Source of the DNA: Lysobacter sp. yr284
GTDB lineage: Bacteria; Pseudomonadota; Gammaproteobacteria; Xanthomonadales; Xanthomonadaceae
Assembly (NCBI RefSeq): GCF_900107375.1
Contig: NZ_FNPT01000002.1
Location: forward strand, 244,690-308,689
Direction of reading: 5' to 3'
DNA: 64,000 nt
The notes under the pieces were generated by a model. That model was not told the DNA's origin. It saw only the letters and a program-made list of their open reading frames with translations, and ran no database searches. Position 1 is the stretch's first letter. Every line of letters begins with the position of its first letter. Both the position numbers and the translations under genes were made by a program. This document shows positions 24,988-34,116 of the stretch, piece by piece.

Positions 24988-27332
24988 GCAAGTTCTACGC
25001 AAGCTGCGGCAAAGGCCTGGAATACCTGCTGGCCGACGAACTGGCCGCGCTGGGTTGCCAGCGCGCCACCGCCGCCACCGCCGGCGCCAACGTCGAAGGC
25101 ACGCTCGCCGACGCCCAGCGCGCGGTGCTGTGGTCGCGCCTGGCCAGCCGCGTGCTGTGGCCGATCGCCGAATTCGACTGCCCCGACGAACACGCGCTGT
25201 ACGCCGGCGTGGCCGCGCTGCCGTGGCCCGATCACCTGGAAGCGGTGCACACCCTGGCGGTGGACGCGCACGTCTCCGGCGAGGCCATCACCCACGCGCG
25301 CTACGCCGCGCAGCGGGTCAAGGACGCGGTGGTCGACGTGATGCGCGCGCGCACCGGCGCGCGCCCGGACGTCGATACCGAAGCGCCGGACCTGCGCTTG
25401 AATCTGGTCGTGCGCAAAGGCCGCGCGATCCTGTCGATCGACCTCGGCGGCGGCCCGCTGCACCGGCGCGGCTGGCGCCAGCACCAGGGCGAGGCGCCGC
25501 TGAAGGAGAACCTCGCCGCGGCGGTGCTGCTGCGCGGGCAGTGGCCGAAGGTCTACGCCGCGGGCGGCGGCCTGTTCGACCCGATGTGCGGCAGCGGCAC
25601 CTTGCTGATCGAAGGCGCGCTGATGGCCGCCGACGTCGCGCCGGGTTTGCTGCGCCACGGCCTGCTGCCGCCGACACGCTGGCGTGGTTTCGATTTCGCC
25701 GGCTGGCGCGCGCTGTGCGATCAAGCGCGTACGCGCGAGACCGCCGGCTTGACCGCGCTGCGGCCGGTCTTCGCCGGCAGCGACATCGATCCGCAGGCGA
25801 TCCGCGCGGCGCGCGAGAACGAGGCGATGGCGGGGCTGGCGGGATTGATCCGCTGGGATGTGGCGGCGGTGGAGTCGTTGCAGGCGGCGCCGGAGCCGTT
25901 GCGCGCGGGTGCTGCTGGGCAAGCCGGCGGTGCTGCGCAAGATGCGCCGCAAACCTTCGACCGTCATCCCCGCGAAGGCGGGGATCCGGGGATTCATCGC
26001 GACGATACTGGCGGTTTGGAGCAGGGCGCCGGGGAAGAATCTGGCTTCGCCGGTAGTGCGCCGGCGCAAAGGGATTCGGCTACCCCAGTTGGCCTCGCCG
26101 TCTGCAACCCGCCCTACGACGCCCGCCTCGCCGCCGACCCCGCGCTCTACCGCGCGCTCGGCGAAGCGCTCAAGCGCCTGGTCCCGTCCTGGCGCGCCAG
26201 CCTGCTGTGCGGCGATCCGGCGCTGGCCCAGGCCACCGGCCTGCGCGCGAGCAAGAAATACCAAGTGTTCAACGGCGCGATCGAATGCGCGCTGATCGTC
26301 TGCGACCCGATCGCCCGGGTCGGCCACGCCGAGCAGCGCGCCAAGGAGCAAGACGCCGCGCCGCAGCCGCTCAGCGAAGGCGCGCAGATGGTCGCCAACC
26401 GCCTGCGCAAGAACCTGCGCAAGCTCAAGTCCTGGCGCCAGCGCGAAGGCGTGAGCTGCTTTCGCGCCTACGACGCGGACCTGCCCGAATACGCCGCCGC
26501 CATCGACGTCTACGCCAGCGACGAAGCCGCGCCGCGCACCTGGCTGCATGTGCAGGAATACGCCGCGCCCGCCGACATCCCCGAGGCCGACCAGCGCCGC
26601 CGCCGCAACGAACTGCTGGCCGCCGCGCGCGAAGTGTTCGAGGTGCCGCGCGAACGCATCGCGGTGAAGACCCGCGCGCGCGGCAAGGGCGGCAGCAAGT
26701 ACGGCCAGTTCGACCAGCGCGGCGAGTTCGTGCCGGTGCGCGAGGGCGCCGCGCGCCTGCGCGTGAACCTGTTCGACTATCTCGACACCGGCCTGTTCCT
26801 CGACCACCGGCCGATCCGCCAGAGCATCGCCGAACAGGCGCGCGGCAAGCGCTTCCTCAACCTGTTCGCCTATACCGGCGCGGCCACGGTGCAGGCCGCG
26901 GTCGGCGGCGCGGCGCAGACCGTCACCGTCGACCTGTCGGCGACCTACCTGCAGTGGTGCGCCGACAACCTGCGCGAAAACGGCTTCGGCGGCGCCCAGC
27001 ACCAGCTCATCCACGCCGACGCCATCGCCTGGCTGGAGGCCGAGCGCGGCCGCTTCGACCTGATCTTCTGCGACCCGCCGACCTTCTCCAACTCCGCGCG
27101 CGCCGACGACTTCGACATCCAGCGCGAACACGTGCGGCTGCTGCGCGCGGCGGTGGCGCGGCTGGCCGACAACGGCGTGCTGTACTTCTCCAACAACTTC
27201 CGCCGCTTCCGCCTCGACACCGAGGCGATCGCGCAGTTCGCCCGTTGCCAGGACATCAGCGCCGCGACGATCCCGCCGGATTTCGAGCGCGATGCGCGCA
27301 TCCACCGTTGCTGGCGCCTGGAGCCGCGTTGA
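24984..27332 (+). CDS. rlmKL: Bifunctional 23S rRNA methyltransferase RlmK/RlmL with repeat-derived insertion
   Basis: 782 residues; E. coli RlmKL has 702. The N-terminal RlmL half (m2G2445) has a THUMP domain (about 45-155), a SAM-binding [16 protein letters not shown] and the catalytic [10 protein letters not shown]. The C-terminal RlmK half (m7G2069, about 560-782) has [16 protein letters not shown] and [16 protein letters not shown]. Between about residues 307 and 367, just before NPPY, there is an extra ~60-residue low-complexity segment containing HPREGGDPG, encoded by a family-3 repeat. The frame is kept, so the enzyme may still work. Confidence 0.93.
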   Translation: MSKFYASCGKGLEYLLADELAALGCQRATAATAGANVEGTLADAQRAVLWSRLASRVLWPIAEFDCPDEHALYAGVAALPWPDHLEAVHTLAVDAHVSGEAITHARYAAQRVKDAVVDVMRARTGARPDVDTEAPDLRLNLVVRKGRAILSIDLGGGPLHRRGWRQHQGEAPLKENLAAAVLLRGQWPKVYAAGGGLFDPMCGSGTLLIEGALMAADVAPGLLRHGLLPPTRWRGFDFAGWRALCDQARTRETAGLTALRPVFAGSDIDPQAIRAARENEAMAGLAGLIRWDVAAVESLQAAPEPLRAGAAGQAGGAAQDAPQTFDRHPREGGDPGIHRDDTGGLEQGAGEESGFAGSAPAQRDSATPVGLAVCNPPYDARLAADPALYRALGEALKRLVPSWRASLLCGDPALAQATGLRASKKYQVFNGAIECALIVCDPIARVGHAEQRAKEQDAAPQPLSEGAQMVANRLRKNLRKLKSWRQREGVSCFRAYDADLPEYAAAIDVYASDEAAPRTWLHVQEYAAPADIPEADQRRRRNELLAAAREVFEVPRERIAVKTRARGKGGSKYGQFDQRGEFVPVREGAARLRVNLFDYLDTGLFLDHRPIRQSIAEQARGKRFLNLFAYTGAATVQAAVGGAAQTVTVDLSATYLQWCADNLRENGFGGAQHQLIHADAIAWLEAERGRFDLIFCDPPTFSNSARADDFDIQREHVRLLRAAVARLADNGVLYFSNNFRRFRLDTEAIAQFARCQDISAATIPPDFERDARIHRCWRLEPR
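25961..25998. repeat. Family-3 repeat inside rlmKL
   Basis: CGTCATCCCCGCGAAGGCGGGGATCCGGGG, the well-known GCGAAGGCGGG dispersed element, lies in frame inside rlmKL. The surrounding insertion probably spans about 25905-26085. Related copies without coding role are at 29.95, 40.81 and 47.08-47.19 kb. Confidence 0.88.
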
Positions 27333-27417
27333 TGATCTTGCGTAGTGTTATGGGCGCGCCGGCATGCGGCGCAGCCACGGCGCGGGCGCCCGACGCTCGC
27401 GCGGCCGGGAGCCGCGC

Positions 27418-28011
27418 ATGAAGCCGCAGCGCAAGCCCGGCGCCTGGACCTTCTTCCGCCAGTGGCTGAAGAACCCGCTGCGGGTGGCCGCAGTGGCGCC
27501 GTCCAGCGCCGAACTGGCCGCGGCGATGATCGCCGAGTTGCCCGACGACGCGGCCCGCGTGATCGAACTCGGCGGCGGCACCGGCGCGATCACCCGCGCC
27601 TTGCTCGACGCCGGCATCGCCGACGCCGACCTGCTGGTGCTGGAACTCAACGAAGAGCTGCACGCGCACCTGCGGGTGCGCTTCCCGCAGGTGCCGGTGT
27701 TGCTCGGCGACGCGCGCATGCTGCCGCAGCTGGCGCGCGAGCAGGGTTACCTGGCCGGCGGCCCGGCCGACGCGATCGTGTCCGGGCTGGGCCTGCTGAC
27801 CATGCCGCATCCCTTGCAGCGCGACATCATCGCCGCCGCGTTCCAGTGCCTGCGTCCGGGCGGGGTGTTCGTGCAGTTCACCTACGGCCCGGCCGCGCCG
27901 GTCGCCGATGCGGTCGCGCGGCAGCTGTCGCTGCGCGTGCGCCGCGGCGAGTTCGTGCTGCGCAACGTGCCGCCGGCGACGGTGTACGTCTATACGCGGC
28001 AACCGGGCTGA
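27418..28011 (+). CDS. rRNA-adenine-dimethylase-like / phospholipid N-methyltransferase
   Basis: 197-residue SAM methyltransferase of the PmtA type. FFRQWLKNPLRVAAVAPSSA, ARVIELGGGTGAITRALLDA (motif I) and DLLVLELNEELHAHLRVRFP (motif II) match bacterial phosphatidylethanolamine N-methyltransferases; the same fold underlies KsgA, so substrate is not certain. AIVSGLGLLTMPHPLQ is in the motif IV position. ATG 27418 has GGGAG 6 bp upstream. The gene begins 86 bp after rlmKL. Confidence 0.8.
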   Translation: MKPQRKPGAWTFFRQWLKNPLRVAAVAPSSAELAAAMIAELPDDAARVIELGGGTGAITRALLDAGIADADLLVLELNEELHAHLRVRFPQVPVLLGDARMLPQLAREQGYLAGGPADAIVSGLGLLTMPHPLQRDIIAAAFQCLRPGGVFVQFTYGPAAPVADAVARQLSLRVRRGEFVLRNVPPATVYVYTRQPG

Positions 28012-28109
28012 GGCCTGCGCCGCGGCCGCTGCAGCAGCGGCGTACCGCAGGGATTCGCTGCGGTCGCGGTAACGCGGCCGGGGGCGAAACTTGCGGCGCG
28101 ATCGGATAC

Positions 28110-28137
28110 CCCGCGGTCGCGGCTTGCGCCGCTCCAG
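28110..28137. repeat. Single family-1 arm
   Basis: CCGCGGTCGCGGCTTGCGCCGCTCC, one degenerate arm without its partner, downstream of the PmtA-like gene. The following 28140-28215 is unusually AT-rich for this window (TTGTTCTGTTTTTGTTAC) and probably holds the pirin promoter; TTGCGG at 28179 and TGAAAT 17 bp later is one possible pair. Confidence 0.6.
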
Positions 28138-28260
28138 GGGCTCTGTCCAGATTTGTTCTGTTTTTGTTACAGATGATTGCGGTTATGGCGGTATCGTTCT
28201 GAAATTGTGGTGCCATCCTATGCCCAGCGCCAATCCGGCGATCCCCCAGGAGCAAGGCCC

Positions 28261-29118
28261 ATGGCCACCACCGCCACCACTTACGCCCGCGTCGGCCGCA
28301 AGCTGCGCGGCCAGGCCACGTCCGACGGCGCCGGCGTGCGCCTGACCCGGGTCATCGGCGGGCCGCAGCTGCCCGACCTCGATCCGTTCCTGCTGCTCGA
28401 CGAGTTCGGCACCGACCAGCCCGAGGATTACCTCGCCGGCTTCCCCGAGCACCCGCACCGCGGCTTCGAGACGGTGACCTACATGCTCGACGGCCGCATG
28501 CGCCATCGCGACAACCACGGCAACGAGGGCGTGCTGGTGCCCGGCAGCGTGCAGTGGATGACCGCCGGCCGCGGCCTGGTGCATTCGGAGATGCCCGAGC
28601 AGGAGCAGGGCCGCATGCGCGGCTTCCAGCTGTGGGTGAATCTGCCGGGGCGCGAGAAGATGACGGAGCCGAAGTACCAGGAATTCGCGCCCGACCGCAT
28701 CGTCCAGTTGGCCCCGGCCGACGGCGTGCAGGTCAAGCTGATCGCCGGCGTTCTCGGCGACGCGCGCGGGCCGATCTCGCAGCCGGCGACCGATCCGGTC
28801 TACCTCGACGTCGAGCTGCAGCCCGGTGCGGCGTGGGAATACGAACTGCCCGAAGGCCACAACGTGTTCGCCTACGTCTACGAAGGCGGGGTGTCGCTCG
28901 GCGACGGCGCCGACGCGCGCGCGGTCGACGCGCAGGAAATGGCGGTGCTGGCCGGCGGCTCGACCTTGAAGCTTGCCGACGGCGGCCGCGGCAGCCGCCT
29001 GATCGTGGTCGGCGGCCGCCCGCTGCGCGAGCCGGTGGCGCGTTACGGCCCGTTCGTGATGAACACCAAGCAGGAGATCATGCAGGCGTTCGTGGATTTC
29101 CAGGAAGGCAAGTTCTGA
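28261..29118 (+). CDS. Pirin family protein
   Basis: 285-residue bicupin. The N-terminal pirin metal site is present as FPEHPHRGFETVTYMLDG (His pair and Glu) with GSVQWMTAGRGLVHSEMPEQ. The C-terminal cupin starts DPVYLDVELQPGAAWEYELP. Pirins bind Fe and some are quercetinases or redox sensors; the target here is unknown. AGGAG 8 bp before ATG 28261 sets the start. Monocistronic with its own terminator. A second pirin lies at 32 kb on the other strand. Confidence 0.93.
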   Translation: MATTATTYARVGRKLRGQATSDGAGVRLTRVIGGPQLPDLDPFLLLDEFGTDQPEDYLAGFPEHPHRGFETVTYMLDGRMRHRDNHGNEGVLVPGSVQWMTAGRGLVHSEMPEQEQGRMRGFQLWVNLPGREKMTEPKYQEFAPDRIVQLAPADGVQVKLIAGVLGDARGPISQPATDPVYLDVELQPGAAWEYELPEGHNVFAYVYEGGVSLGDGADARAVDAQEMAVLAGGSTLKLADGGRGSRLIVVGGRPLREPVARYGPFVMNTKQEIMQAFVDFQEGKF

Positions 29119-29175
29119 TCGAGGCCGCGCGGCCTCGCCGTCGAGGCGATGGCGCAATCGATTCGATGCATGGAC

Positions 29176-29203
29176 AAGGCCACGCTTCGGCGTGGCCTTC
29201 TTG
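29176..29203 (+). terminator. Rho-independent terminator after the pirin gene
   Basis: AAGGCCACGC pairs with GCGTGGCCTT across a TTCG tetraloop (29176-29199), followed by CTTGT. 57 bp after the stop codon. Confidence 0.88.
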
Positions 29204-29214
29204 TCGTGCGCGCG

Positions 29215-29500
29215 GCGTTTTGATCTTGCCGTTGTCGTTGCTGTTGCTCTTGCTGCTTGCTCGGACGCAACCCCACGCAAAGCACACGTCCCGCAGCCCC
29301 GGAGGGCGTGCGCATGGATGCGCACGCGCGCCATGGGGCAGGATGCCCCTTATGGCGCGGCCCCGCGCAACGATGAGCCATAGTGGCTTTTGATTCGAAA
29401 CAGCAATGCCTTTTCTTTGGTTACTTTCTTTGTGGCTTTGGACAAAGAAAGTGACCCGGCCGCTTGCGGACGGAAGCTTTGGATCTTCGCCTGTCGTCAC
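29215..29500. repeat. Long dispersed repeat, inverted copy
   Basis: In the 1066-bp gap 29119-30184 this block is the reverse complement of the 7.5-kb unit: GTTGTCGTTGCTGTTG triplets, GCGCATGGATGCGCACGCGC, GGGGCAGGATGCCCC, then GGTTACTTTCTTTGTGGC and ACAAAGAAAGTGACCCGGCC. It is more diverged than the other two copies. No gene was found in it. Confidence 0.82.
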
Positions 29501-29542
29501 GCGTAAGAACACGCAAAGGCCGACCCCACCGCGGCACGCCCC

Positions 29543-29953
29543 CTGTAGGAGCGGCGCAAGCCGCGACCGCGCCATCGCGGCGATTGCGAACGTTTCGTCG
29601 TAGTTGCGCTGTCGCGGTCGCGGCTCGCGCCGCTCCTACAGTCGGATACGCAACTCCACTGCCGTCGTTGACGAGTGACGACAAGCGACAATCAACAGCT
29701 TTCGTCCGCAAGCGGCCGAGTTACTTTCTTTTGGCAGCGCGCCAAAAGAAAGTAACCAAAGAAAAACGCTGGTCTAAGGTCACCAGCCACCAAGTCCAGC
29801 ACCGGGCGCGGGGCTGCGCCATAAGGGACATCCCGTCCCATGGCGCACGCGCGCATCCATGCGCGCGCCCTTCGGGGCTACGGAACGTGGGCCTCGGGCG
29901 CGGTTGCGTCAGGGCGAACGGCAAAGGCAACAGCAACAGCGAAATGGATTCCG
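29543..29953. repeat. Long dispersed repeat, direct copy 2 (with family-1 REP pair)
   Basis: Co-linear with 7419-7827, from the family-1 REP pair (arms at about 29543-29571 and 29611-29640) through GACGAGTGACGACA, the CTTTTGGCAGCGCGCCAAAAG palindrome core and ATGGCGCACGCGCGCATCCA to the GGCAA/CAGCAA triplets. With the inverted copy at 29215 it forms a head-to-head arrangement. A family-3-like pair (ATTCCGGCGTTCGCCGGAA, 29950-29968) adjoins it. 29977-30137 holds nothing recognisable. Confidence 0.85.
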
Positions 29954-30137
29954 GCGTTCGCCGGAACGACGGGGTAGGGCGTTGCGCCGGATGAGGGGTA
30001 GCGCGCTGCGTCGGGGCATTGCGCTGGACGATAGCGGGGTATTGCGCTGGGTAAGAGCGCGGGATCGGGTCGAATGAAGAACAGCCGTCGCGCTCCAACT
30101 TGCAGCACAACCACCCGCGGCACCCGCGCCCGCCCAA

Positions 30138-30169
30138 GAAAAAAGCCGCGCATCCGCGCGGCTTTTTTC
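30138..30169 (-). terminator. Terminator of aqpZ (bidirectional appearance)
   Basis: AAAAAAGCCGCGC and GCGCGGCTTTTTT form a long stem with a 4-nt loop; both strands end in a T-run. It lies 16 bp after the aqpZ stop at 30185. Confidence 0.93.
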
Positions 30170-30184
30170 TCGCCAAGACGACGC

Positions 30185-30898
30185 TCAGTCGTCCTTGCCC
30201 AACCAGCGATACACCGCCCCGCCGATCAGCCCGCCCAGGATCGGCGCGACCCAGAACATCCACAGCTGGCTCAGCGCCGCCGCGCCCGCGAACAGGGCCA
30301 CGCCGGTCGAGCGGGCCGGGTTCACCGAGGTGTTGGTCACCGGGATGCTGATCAGGTGGATCAAGGTCAGCCCCAGGCCGATCGCGATCGGGGCGAAGCC
30401 GGCCGGCGCGTTCTTGTGGGTGGCGCCGAGGATGATCACCAGGAACATCGCGGTCATCACCACTTCGGTCAGGAACGCCGCCGACGCGGAGTAGCCGCCC
30501 GGCGACATCAGGTCGTAGCCGTTGCTGGCGAACGTGCCGGCCGCGTTGGGATCGATGACGAAGCTGCCGGTGCCGCTGGCGATGTGGAACAGCACGAAGC
30601 CGGCGAGGACCGCGCCGAGCACCTGGGCGACGATGTACGGCAGCAGGTCCTTGGCCGGGAACCGGCCGCCGGCCCACAGGCCGAAGCTCACCGCGGGGTT
30701 GAAGTGGCCGCCGGAGATGTGGCCCAGCGCGTAGGCGCCGGTCAGCACGGTCAGGCCGAACGCCAGCGCCACGCCGAGCAGGCCGATGCCGAGCGGGTTG
30801 CCGGCGCCGCCGAAGTTGGCCGCGAGCACGGCGCTGCCGCAGCCGCCGAGCACCAGCCAGAAGGTACCGATGAACTCCGCACCCAGTCGCTTGATCAT
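30185..30898 (-). CDS. aqpZ: Aquaporin Z
   Basis: 237-residue six-helix water channel. Both NPA half-helices are present, NPAVSFG (about residue 66) and NPARSTG (about 190), with the family start [20 protein letters not shown] and [20 protein letters not shown] before the first NPA. The Arg after the second NPA (NPAR) is the selectivity-filter Arg, as expected for a water-selective pore. The long loop between helices 3 and 4 ([20 protein letters not shown]) is typical for AqpZ. Monocistronic, own terminator. Confidence 0.95.
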   Translation of the reverse strand: MIKRLGAEFIGTFWLVLGGCGSAVLAANFGGAGNPLGIGLLGVALAFGLTVLTGAYALGHISGGHFNPAVSFGLWAGGRFPAKDLLPYIVAQVLGAVLAGFVLFHIASGTGSFVIDPNAAGTFASNGYDLMSPGGYSASAAFLTEVVMTAMFLVIILGATHKNAPAGFAPIAIGLGLTLIHLISIPVTNTSVNPARSTGVALFAGAAALSQLWMFWVAPILGGLIGGAVYRWLGKDD

Positions 30899-31093
30899 GA
30901 TCGTCTTTCCTTGGTGGATAAAAGGCGGCTCTCTCGCGAGAGGCAGCGGCCCCGAGGATCGACGATCACGCCTGTTTTGCGCCTGTCTGGCAGGGAGCGG
31001 CGTTGACGCAGACCCTGTTCAGCCAGGCCGATTCTCATGCTGCTCGAACCTGAAAAAATGTGCAATCCATCACAAAATTTCAGACTGAACCGG

Positions 31094-31129
31094 CAAAACG
31101 ATGCCACCGTCGCGAGGACGGTGGCATCG
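31094..31129 (-). terminator. Rho-independent terminator of the 31.2-kb gene
   Basis: On the minus strand a 13-bp perfect stem CGATGCCACCGTC/GACGGTGGCATCG with a 5-nt loop is followed by TTTTG. 26 bp after the stop codon at 31156. Confidence 0.92.
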
Positions 31130-31155
31130 AAGCATTCGCGTTGTGACGGCCGGGT

Positions 31156-31635
31156 TTACTTGCGGCTCAGTCGGGCCGATTGAAATCGCAGCCCCTCGGT
31201 CTGACCGAGGGCCTCCTTGAGCTGGTCCGCCGACTGCGCCTGCACCCAGATGTGGGCGAGCTTGCCGTTGCCGACTTCGATCAGGGTCTCGCGCGCCTGC
31301 ACGTCGGGCTTGCCGGCGATCTGGCTGCGGTACCAATGAACTTGCTTGCCGTCGATGGTGGCTTCTTCGACGCGGTCGCCGCGACGCGGCTGGAACGGCG
31401 ATTTGTCGGCGATGTACAGGCCGAACGCCTCGCTGCCGTCCTCGCGCAGCGCGCGGCAGAAATCCGAGTCGGCGGTGCCGCGGTATTCCCAGTGCAGGCC
31501 GGTCGAGGCCGGCAGCATCGGGCAGTTGCCCTGCGCCGGTTCGGCCGGCGGCGCTTCCTGGGCCTTGGCGTTGGCGCACAAGACGAACAACAACCCCAGC
31601 CACGGCAGTGCGCGGCCCTTCCCCCATGACTTCAC
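31156..31635 (-). CDS. Secreted hypothetical protein
   Basis: 159 residues. An N-terminal signal (WLGLLFVLCANAKA|QEAP) should be cut after AKA. The mature part has GNCPMLPASTGLHWEYRGTA, FCRALREDGSEAFGLYIADK, VEEATIDGKQVHWYRSQIAG and ARETLIEVGNGKLAHIWVQA. Two Cys could form a disulfide. It resembles no family known to me. It has its own strong terminator and lies between aqpZ and a pirin gene on the same strand. Confidence 0.72.
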   Translation of the reverse strand: MKSWGKGRALPWLGLLFVLCANAKAQEAPPAEPAQGNCPMLPASTGLHWEYRGTADSDFCRALREDGSEAFGLYIADKSPFQPRRGDRVEEATIDGKQVHWYRSQIAGKPDVQARETLIEVGNGKLAHIWVQAQSADQLKEALGQTEGLRFQSARLSRK

Positions 31636-31797
31636 GACACGTCCCCCTGGAACACGGATGTTTGGTCTAAGCGGTGTTGCGAGCCTTCCGCTGTGACCTT
31701 AGTCGAGTTTGTGGGGATTGACAAACGCTGCCGCGCAGTCATGCGGCAGTTTCGGTAAAAGTTGCGGGCGGGATGGGAAAAGCGCGAGCTGGGACGC

Positions 31798-32658
31798 TCA
31801 GCGCTCGGGCAGCGGGATGAACTCGTGTTCGCCGGGGATCTGGCCGAAGCGGCCCTCGGCCCAGTCCTGCTTGGCCTGCTCGATGCGCTCGCGCGAGCTG
31901 GACACGAAGTTCCACCACAGGTGGCGCGGGCCGTCGAGCGGTTCGCCGCCGAGCAGCATGGCCTTGAGCGGAGTCTTGGCGCGCAGGCGCGGGCGGGTGC
32001 CCGGGTCGAGCACGATCAGGTGTTTCTCCGGCAGGTCGGCGCCGTCGAGCTGCGACTGGCCTTCCAGCACATACAAGGCGCGTTCGGCGTGACTGTCCTC
32101 GATGTCCAGTTCGCTGCCGGGGTCGAGGTCGATGGCGACGTAGAGGGTGTCGGCGAACACCCGCACCGGCGATTCCTCGCCGAAGCCGCGACCGGCGACG
32201 ATGCGCAGCCACGTGCCGTCGCGGCGCTGCTGCGGCAGGGTCGCGGCGGGATGGTGGTGGAAGGCCGGCGCGGTTTCCTCGAACGAGCGCGGCAGCGCGA
32301 CCCAGGTCTGCAAACCGTGCACGGCCTGGCCGGCGGCGCGCGGCGCGTCGGGGGTGCGTTCGGAATGGGCGATGCCGCGGCCGGCGGTCATCCAGTTGAC
32401 GTCGCCGGGATGGATGTCCTGGACGCTGCCGAGGGTGTCGCGGTGGCCGATCGCGCCGGCCCACAGGAAGGTGACCGTGGCCAGGCCGATGTGCGGATGC
32501 GGGCGCACGTCAATGCCCTGGCCGGGCGCGAATTCGGCCGGGCCCATGTGATCGACGAACACGAACGGCCCGACCGAGCGGGCCTGCAGGCTGGGCACGG
32601 CGCGGCGCACCTGGAAACCGCCGAGGTCGTGAACGCGCGGGGCGACGATCGTGGTCAT
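31798..32658 (-). CDS. Pirin family protein (second copy)
   Basis: 286 residues. The pirin metal site is VRPHPHIGLATVTFLWAG with GDVNWMTAGRGIAHSERTPD; the C-terminal cupin includes YVAIDLDPGSELDIEDSHAE and ALYVLEGQSQLDGADL, ending LWWNFVSSSRERIEQAKQDW, the pattern of quercetinase-type pirins such as YhhW. It is clearly distinct from the 28-kb pirin rather than a recent duplicate. ATG 32658 has AGGAG 9 bp upstream. Confidence 0.92.
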   Translation of the reverse strand: MTTIVAPRVHDLGGFQVRRAVPSLQARSVGPFVFVDHMGPAEFAPGQGIDVRPHPHIGLATVTFLWAGAIGHRDTLGSVQDIHPGDVNWMTAGRGIAHSERTPDAPRAAGQAVHGLQTWVALPRSFEETAPAFHHHPAATLPQQRRDGTWLRIVAGRGFGEESPVRVFADTLYVAIDLDPGSELDIEDSHAERALYVLEGQSQLDGADLPEKHLIVLDPGTRPRLRAKTPLKAMLLGGEPLDGPRHLWWNFVSSSRERIEQAKQDWAEGRFGQIPGEHEFIPLPER

Positions 32659-32776
32659 GGACGGGCTCTCCTGCAGGACTGATATCTGCAGATTGGCACG
32701 TCTTGGCTGCAATCTTGCAACCGGGTGCGCAACTCGGTGTTGCAGGCGCTGGGGTGGTGTGGCGGCCCGATCGAAA

Positions 32777-32934
32777 GGCATCGGGCCTGTAGGCCCTGCC
32801 ACAAAAGCGCGGGCCTTCGAGGTCTGCAAAAGCACCGGATGTTCGAGCCGCGCAAAAGCGCAGGCCTGCAGCGGCTTGTTAAAAATCCGGCGAGCGGCCG
32901 CTGCTGTGGCAGGGCCTTCAGGCCCGACGCTTTT
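32777..32934. repeat. Family-2 REP-like arms
   Basis: Two separated arms, GCATCGGGCCTGTAGGCCCT... (about 32777-32804) and TGTGGCAGGGCCTTCAGGCC... (about 32904-32934), with ~100 bp between them. They fill the 292-bp gap between the pirin promoter and the end of the lipoprotein gene. Confidence 0.78.
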
Positions 32935-32950
32935 CGCGCCGATCGCCGGA

Positions 32951-33340
32951 TTATTCAGCCTCGAGCTTCACCGTCGCCTGCGGCGGCTCGGCGAAATCCA
33001 GCGACTGCAGTTCCAGCGTCCACGCGCCGGCGCGCTGGCGCGGTTGCGGCGCGGAGGTGTCGAACGACAGCGCGGTCTTGGCGCCGTCGCCGCCGGTGAG
33101 TTCGAACGCCAGCACCGCTTCGCCGGCGCGGATGCACTGCAGGCCGGGGCGGCAGCGCGAGTCGCTGGTCACTTCGACGAAGCGCAGGCGCGAACGGTCG
33201 GGCAGGGCGACGCTGTCGCCGGGGCGCAACGGCGCCGCTTCGCCGGCGGCGAGGGTGCGCTCGCCGCCGGCGCCGGCATGGGCGCAGGCGGACAGCGCGA
33301 GCGCGCAGGCGAGCGCGGCGGCGAACGGGGTGGATTTCAT
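32951..33340 (-). CDS. Small periplasmic lipoprotein of unknown function
   Basis: 129 residues. MKSTPFAAALACALALSAC is a lipoprotein signal with Cys19. The mature domain is beta-rich: LRPGDSVALPDRSRLRFVEV, TSDSRCRPGLQCIRAGEAVL with a CxPGxxC motif, and TLELQSLDFAEPPQATVKLE. This resembles a family of small proteins seen near copper or redox functions in xanthomonads, but I cannot name it. Separated from the next upstream gene by 216 bp. Confidence 0.75.
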   Translation of the reverse strand: MKSTPFAAALACALALSACAHAGAGGERTLAAGEAAPLRPGDSVALPDRSRLRFVEVTSDSRCRPGLQCIRAGEAVLAFELTGGDGAKTALSFDTSAPQPRQRAGAWTLELQSLDFAEPPQATVKLEAE

Positions 33341-33556
33341 CGGTGGGCTCCTGGCGGCGGCCTGGGTGCTGGATCGGTGCGCGCGCAGCGGCGCGGGACG
33401 GGCGGTCGCGCCCGATCCTCGGCGATCCGCACCGCGGCGTCCAGCCGCGGACGACGCGCTTGCGTACGCGATCACTTTCGCGCGTGCGCGCCGATGCGGG
33501 TGGGCATCGCGCCGGCGCAGCGGTCCGCCGCTTCCGCGCGCGGCCGGCGGCCGCGT

Positions 33557-34084
33557 TCAGCGGTCGCGTTCGATCCGCAGCGCGGCGCGGCCGTGCGCGT
33601 CGATGTCGACGATCATGCGCCGGTCGTATTCGCTGTCGGGCATCGGCTCGACCGCGCAGGCGCACAGCGCCGCGGCGATGTCGGGCGCGGTGTTGCTGTG
33701 GCCGACCACGAGGGTGGCGCCGGCCGGGCGCTCGCGGCGTAACTGCGCGGCGAAGTCCGCGGCCGGCGACTTGGCGTCGTAGACGATAGGGCGCAGGCCG
33801 TGCCCGCGCGCGGCCGGCTCGCCGGTCTGCAGGGTGCGCCGGTAGGCGGTGACGTAGACCGCACGCAACGGCTCTTCGCGCAGGCGTTGCGCCAGGCGCC
33901 CGGCGCGCTCGCGGCCGGCGGCGGACAGATCGGGATCGCGCGGATCGTCGCTGGCTTTTTCCGCATGCCGCACGACGATGTAGCGGGCGGCGGGTTGCGC
34001 CGGCGCGGCGGCCGGCGCGCTGGCGCAGCCGGCGAGGACCGCGGCGGCCGCCAGGGCCGAAACCAGGGCTGCGATGGGAGGCAT
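33557..34084 (-). CDS. Histidine phosphatase (phosphoglycerate mutase-like) lipoprotein
   Basis: 175 residues. The lipoprotein signal ends at LAGC (Cys20). The histidine phosphatase core follows: YIVVRHAEKASDDPRDPDLS with the RHAEK catalytic His, AVYVTAYRRTLQTGEPAA, and ATLVVGHSNTAPDIAAAL with the second catalytic His. It is the short SixA-like form, anchored in the envelope; substrate unknown. 32 bp downstream of the GlcG-like gene on the same strand. Confidence 0.88.
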   Translation of the reverse strand: MPPIAALVSALAAAAVLAGCASAPAAAPAQPAARYIVVRHAEKASDDPRDPDLSAAGRERAGRLAQRLREEPLRAVYVTAYRRTLQTGEPAARGHGLRPIVYDAKSPAADFAAQLRRERPAGATLVVGHSNTAPDIAAALCACAVEPMPDSEYDRRMIVDIDAHGRAALRIERDR

Positions 34085-34116
34085 GTCGGCTCCGTGGGTG
34101 TGCGCGAGCGCGCAGC

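Noticed and set aside
29192-29994. Several 60-170-codon frames in the 29-30 kb gap
   Set aside because: All lie in the REP pair and long repeat copies; none has a ribosome binding site or family resemblance.
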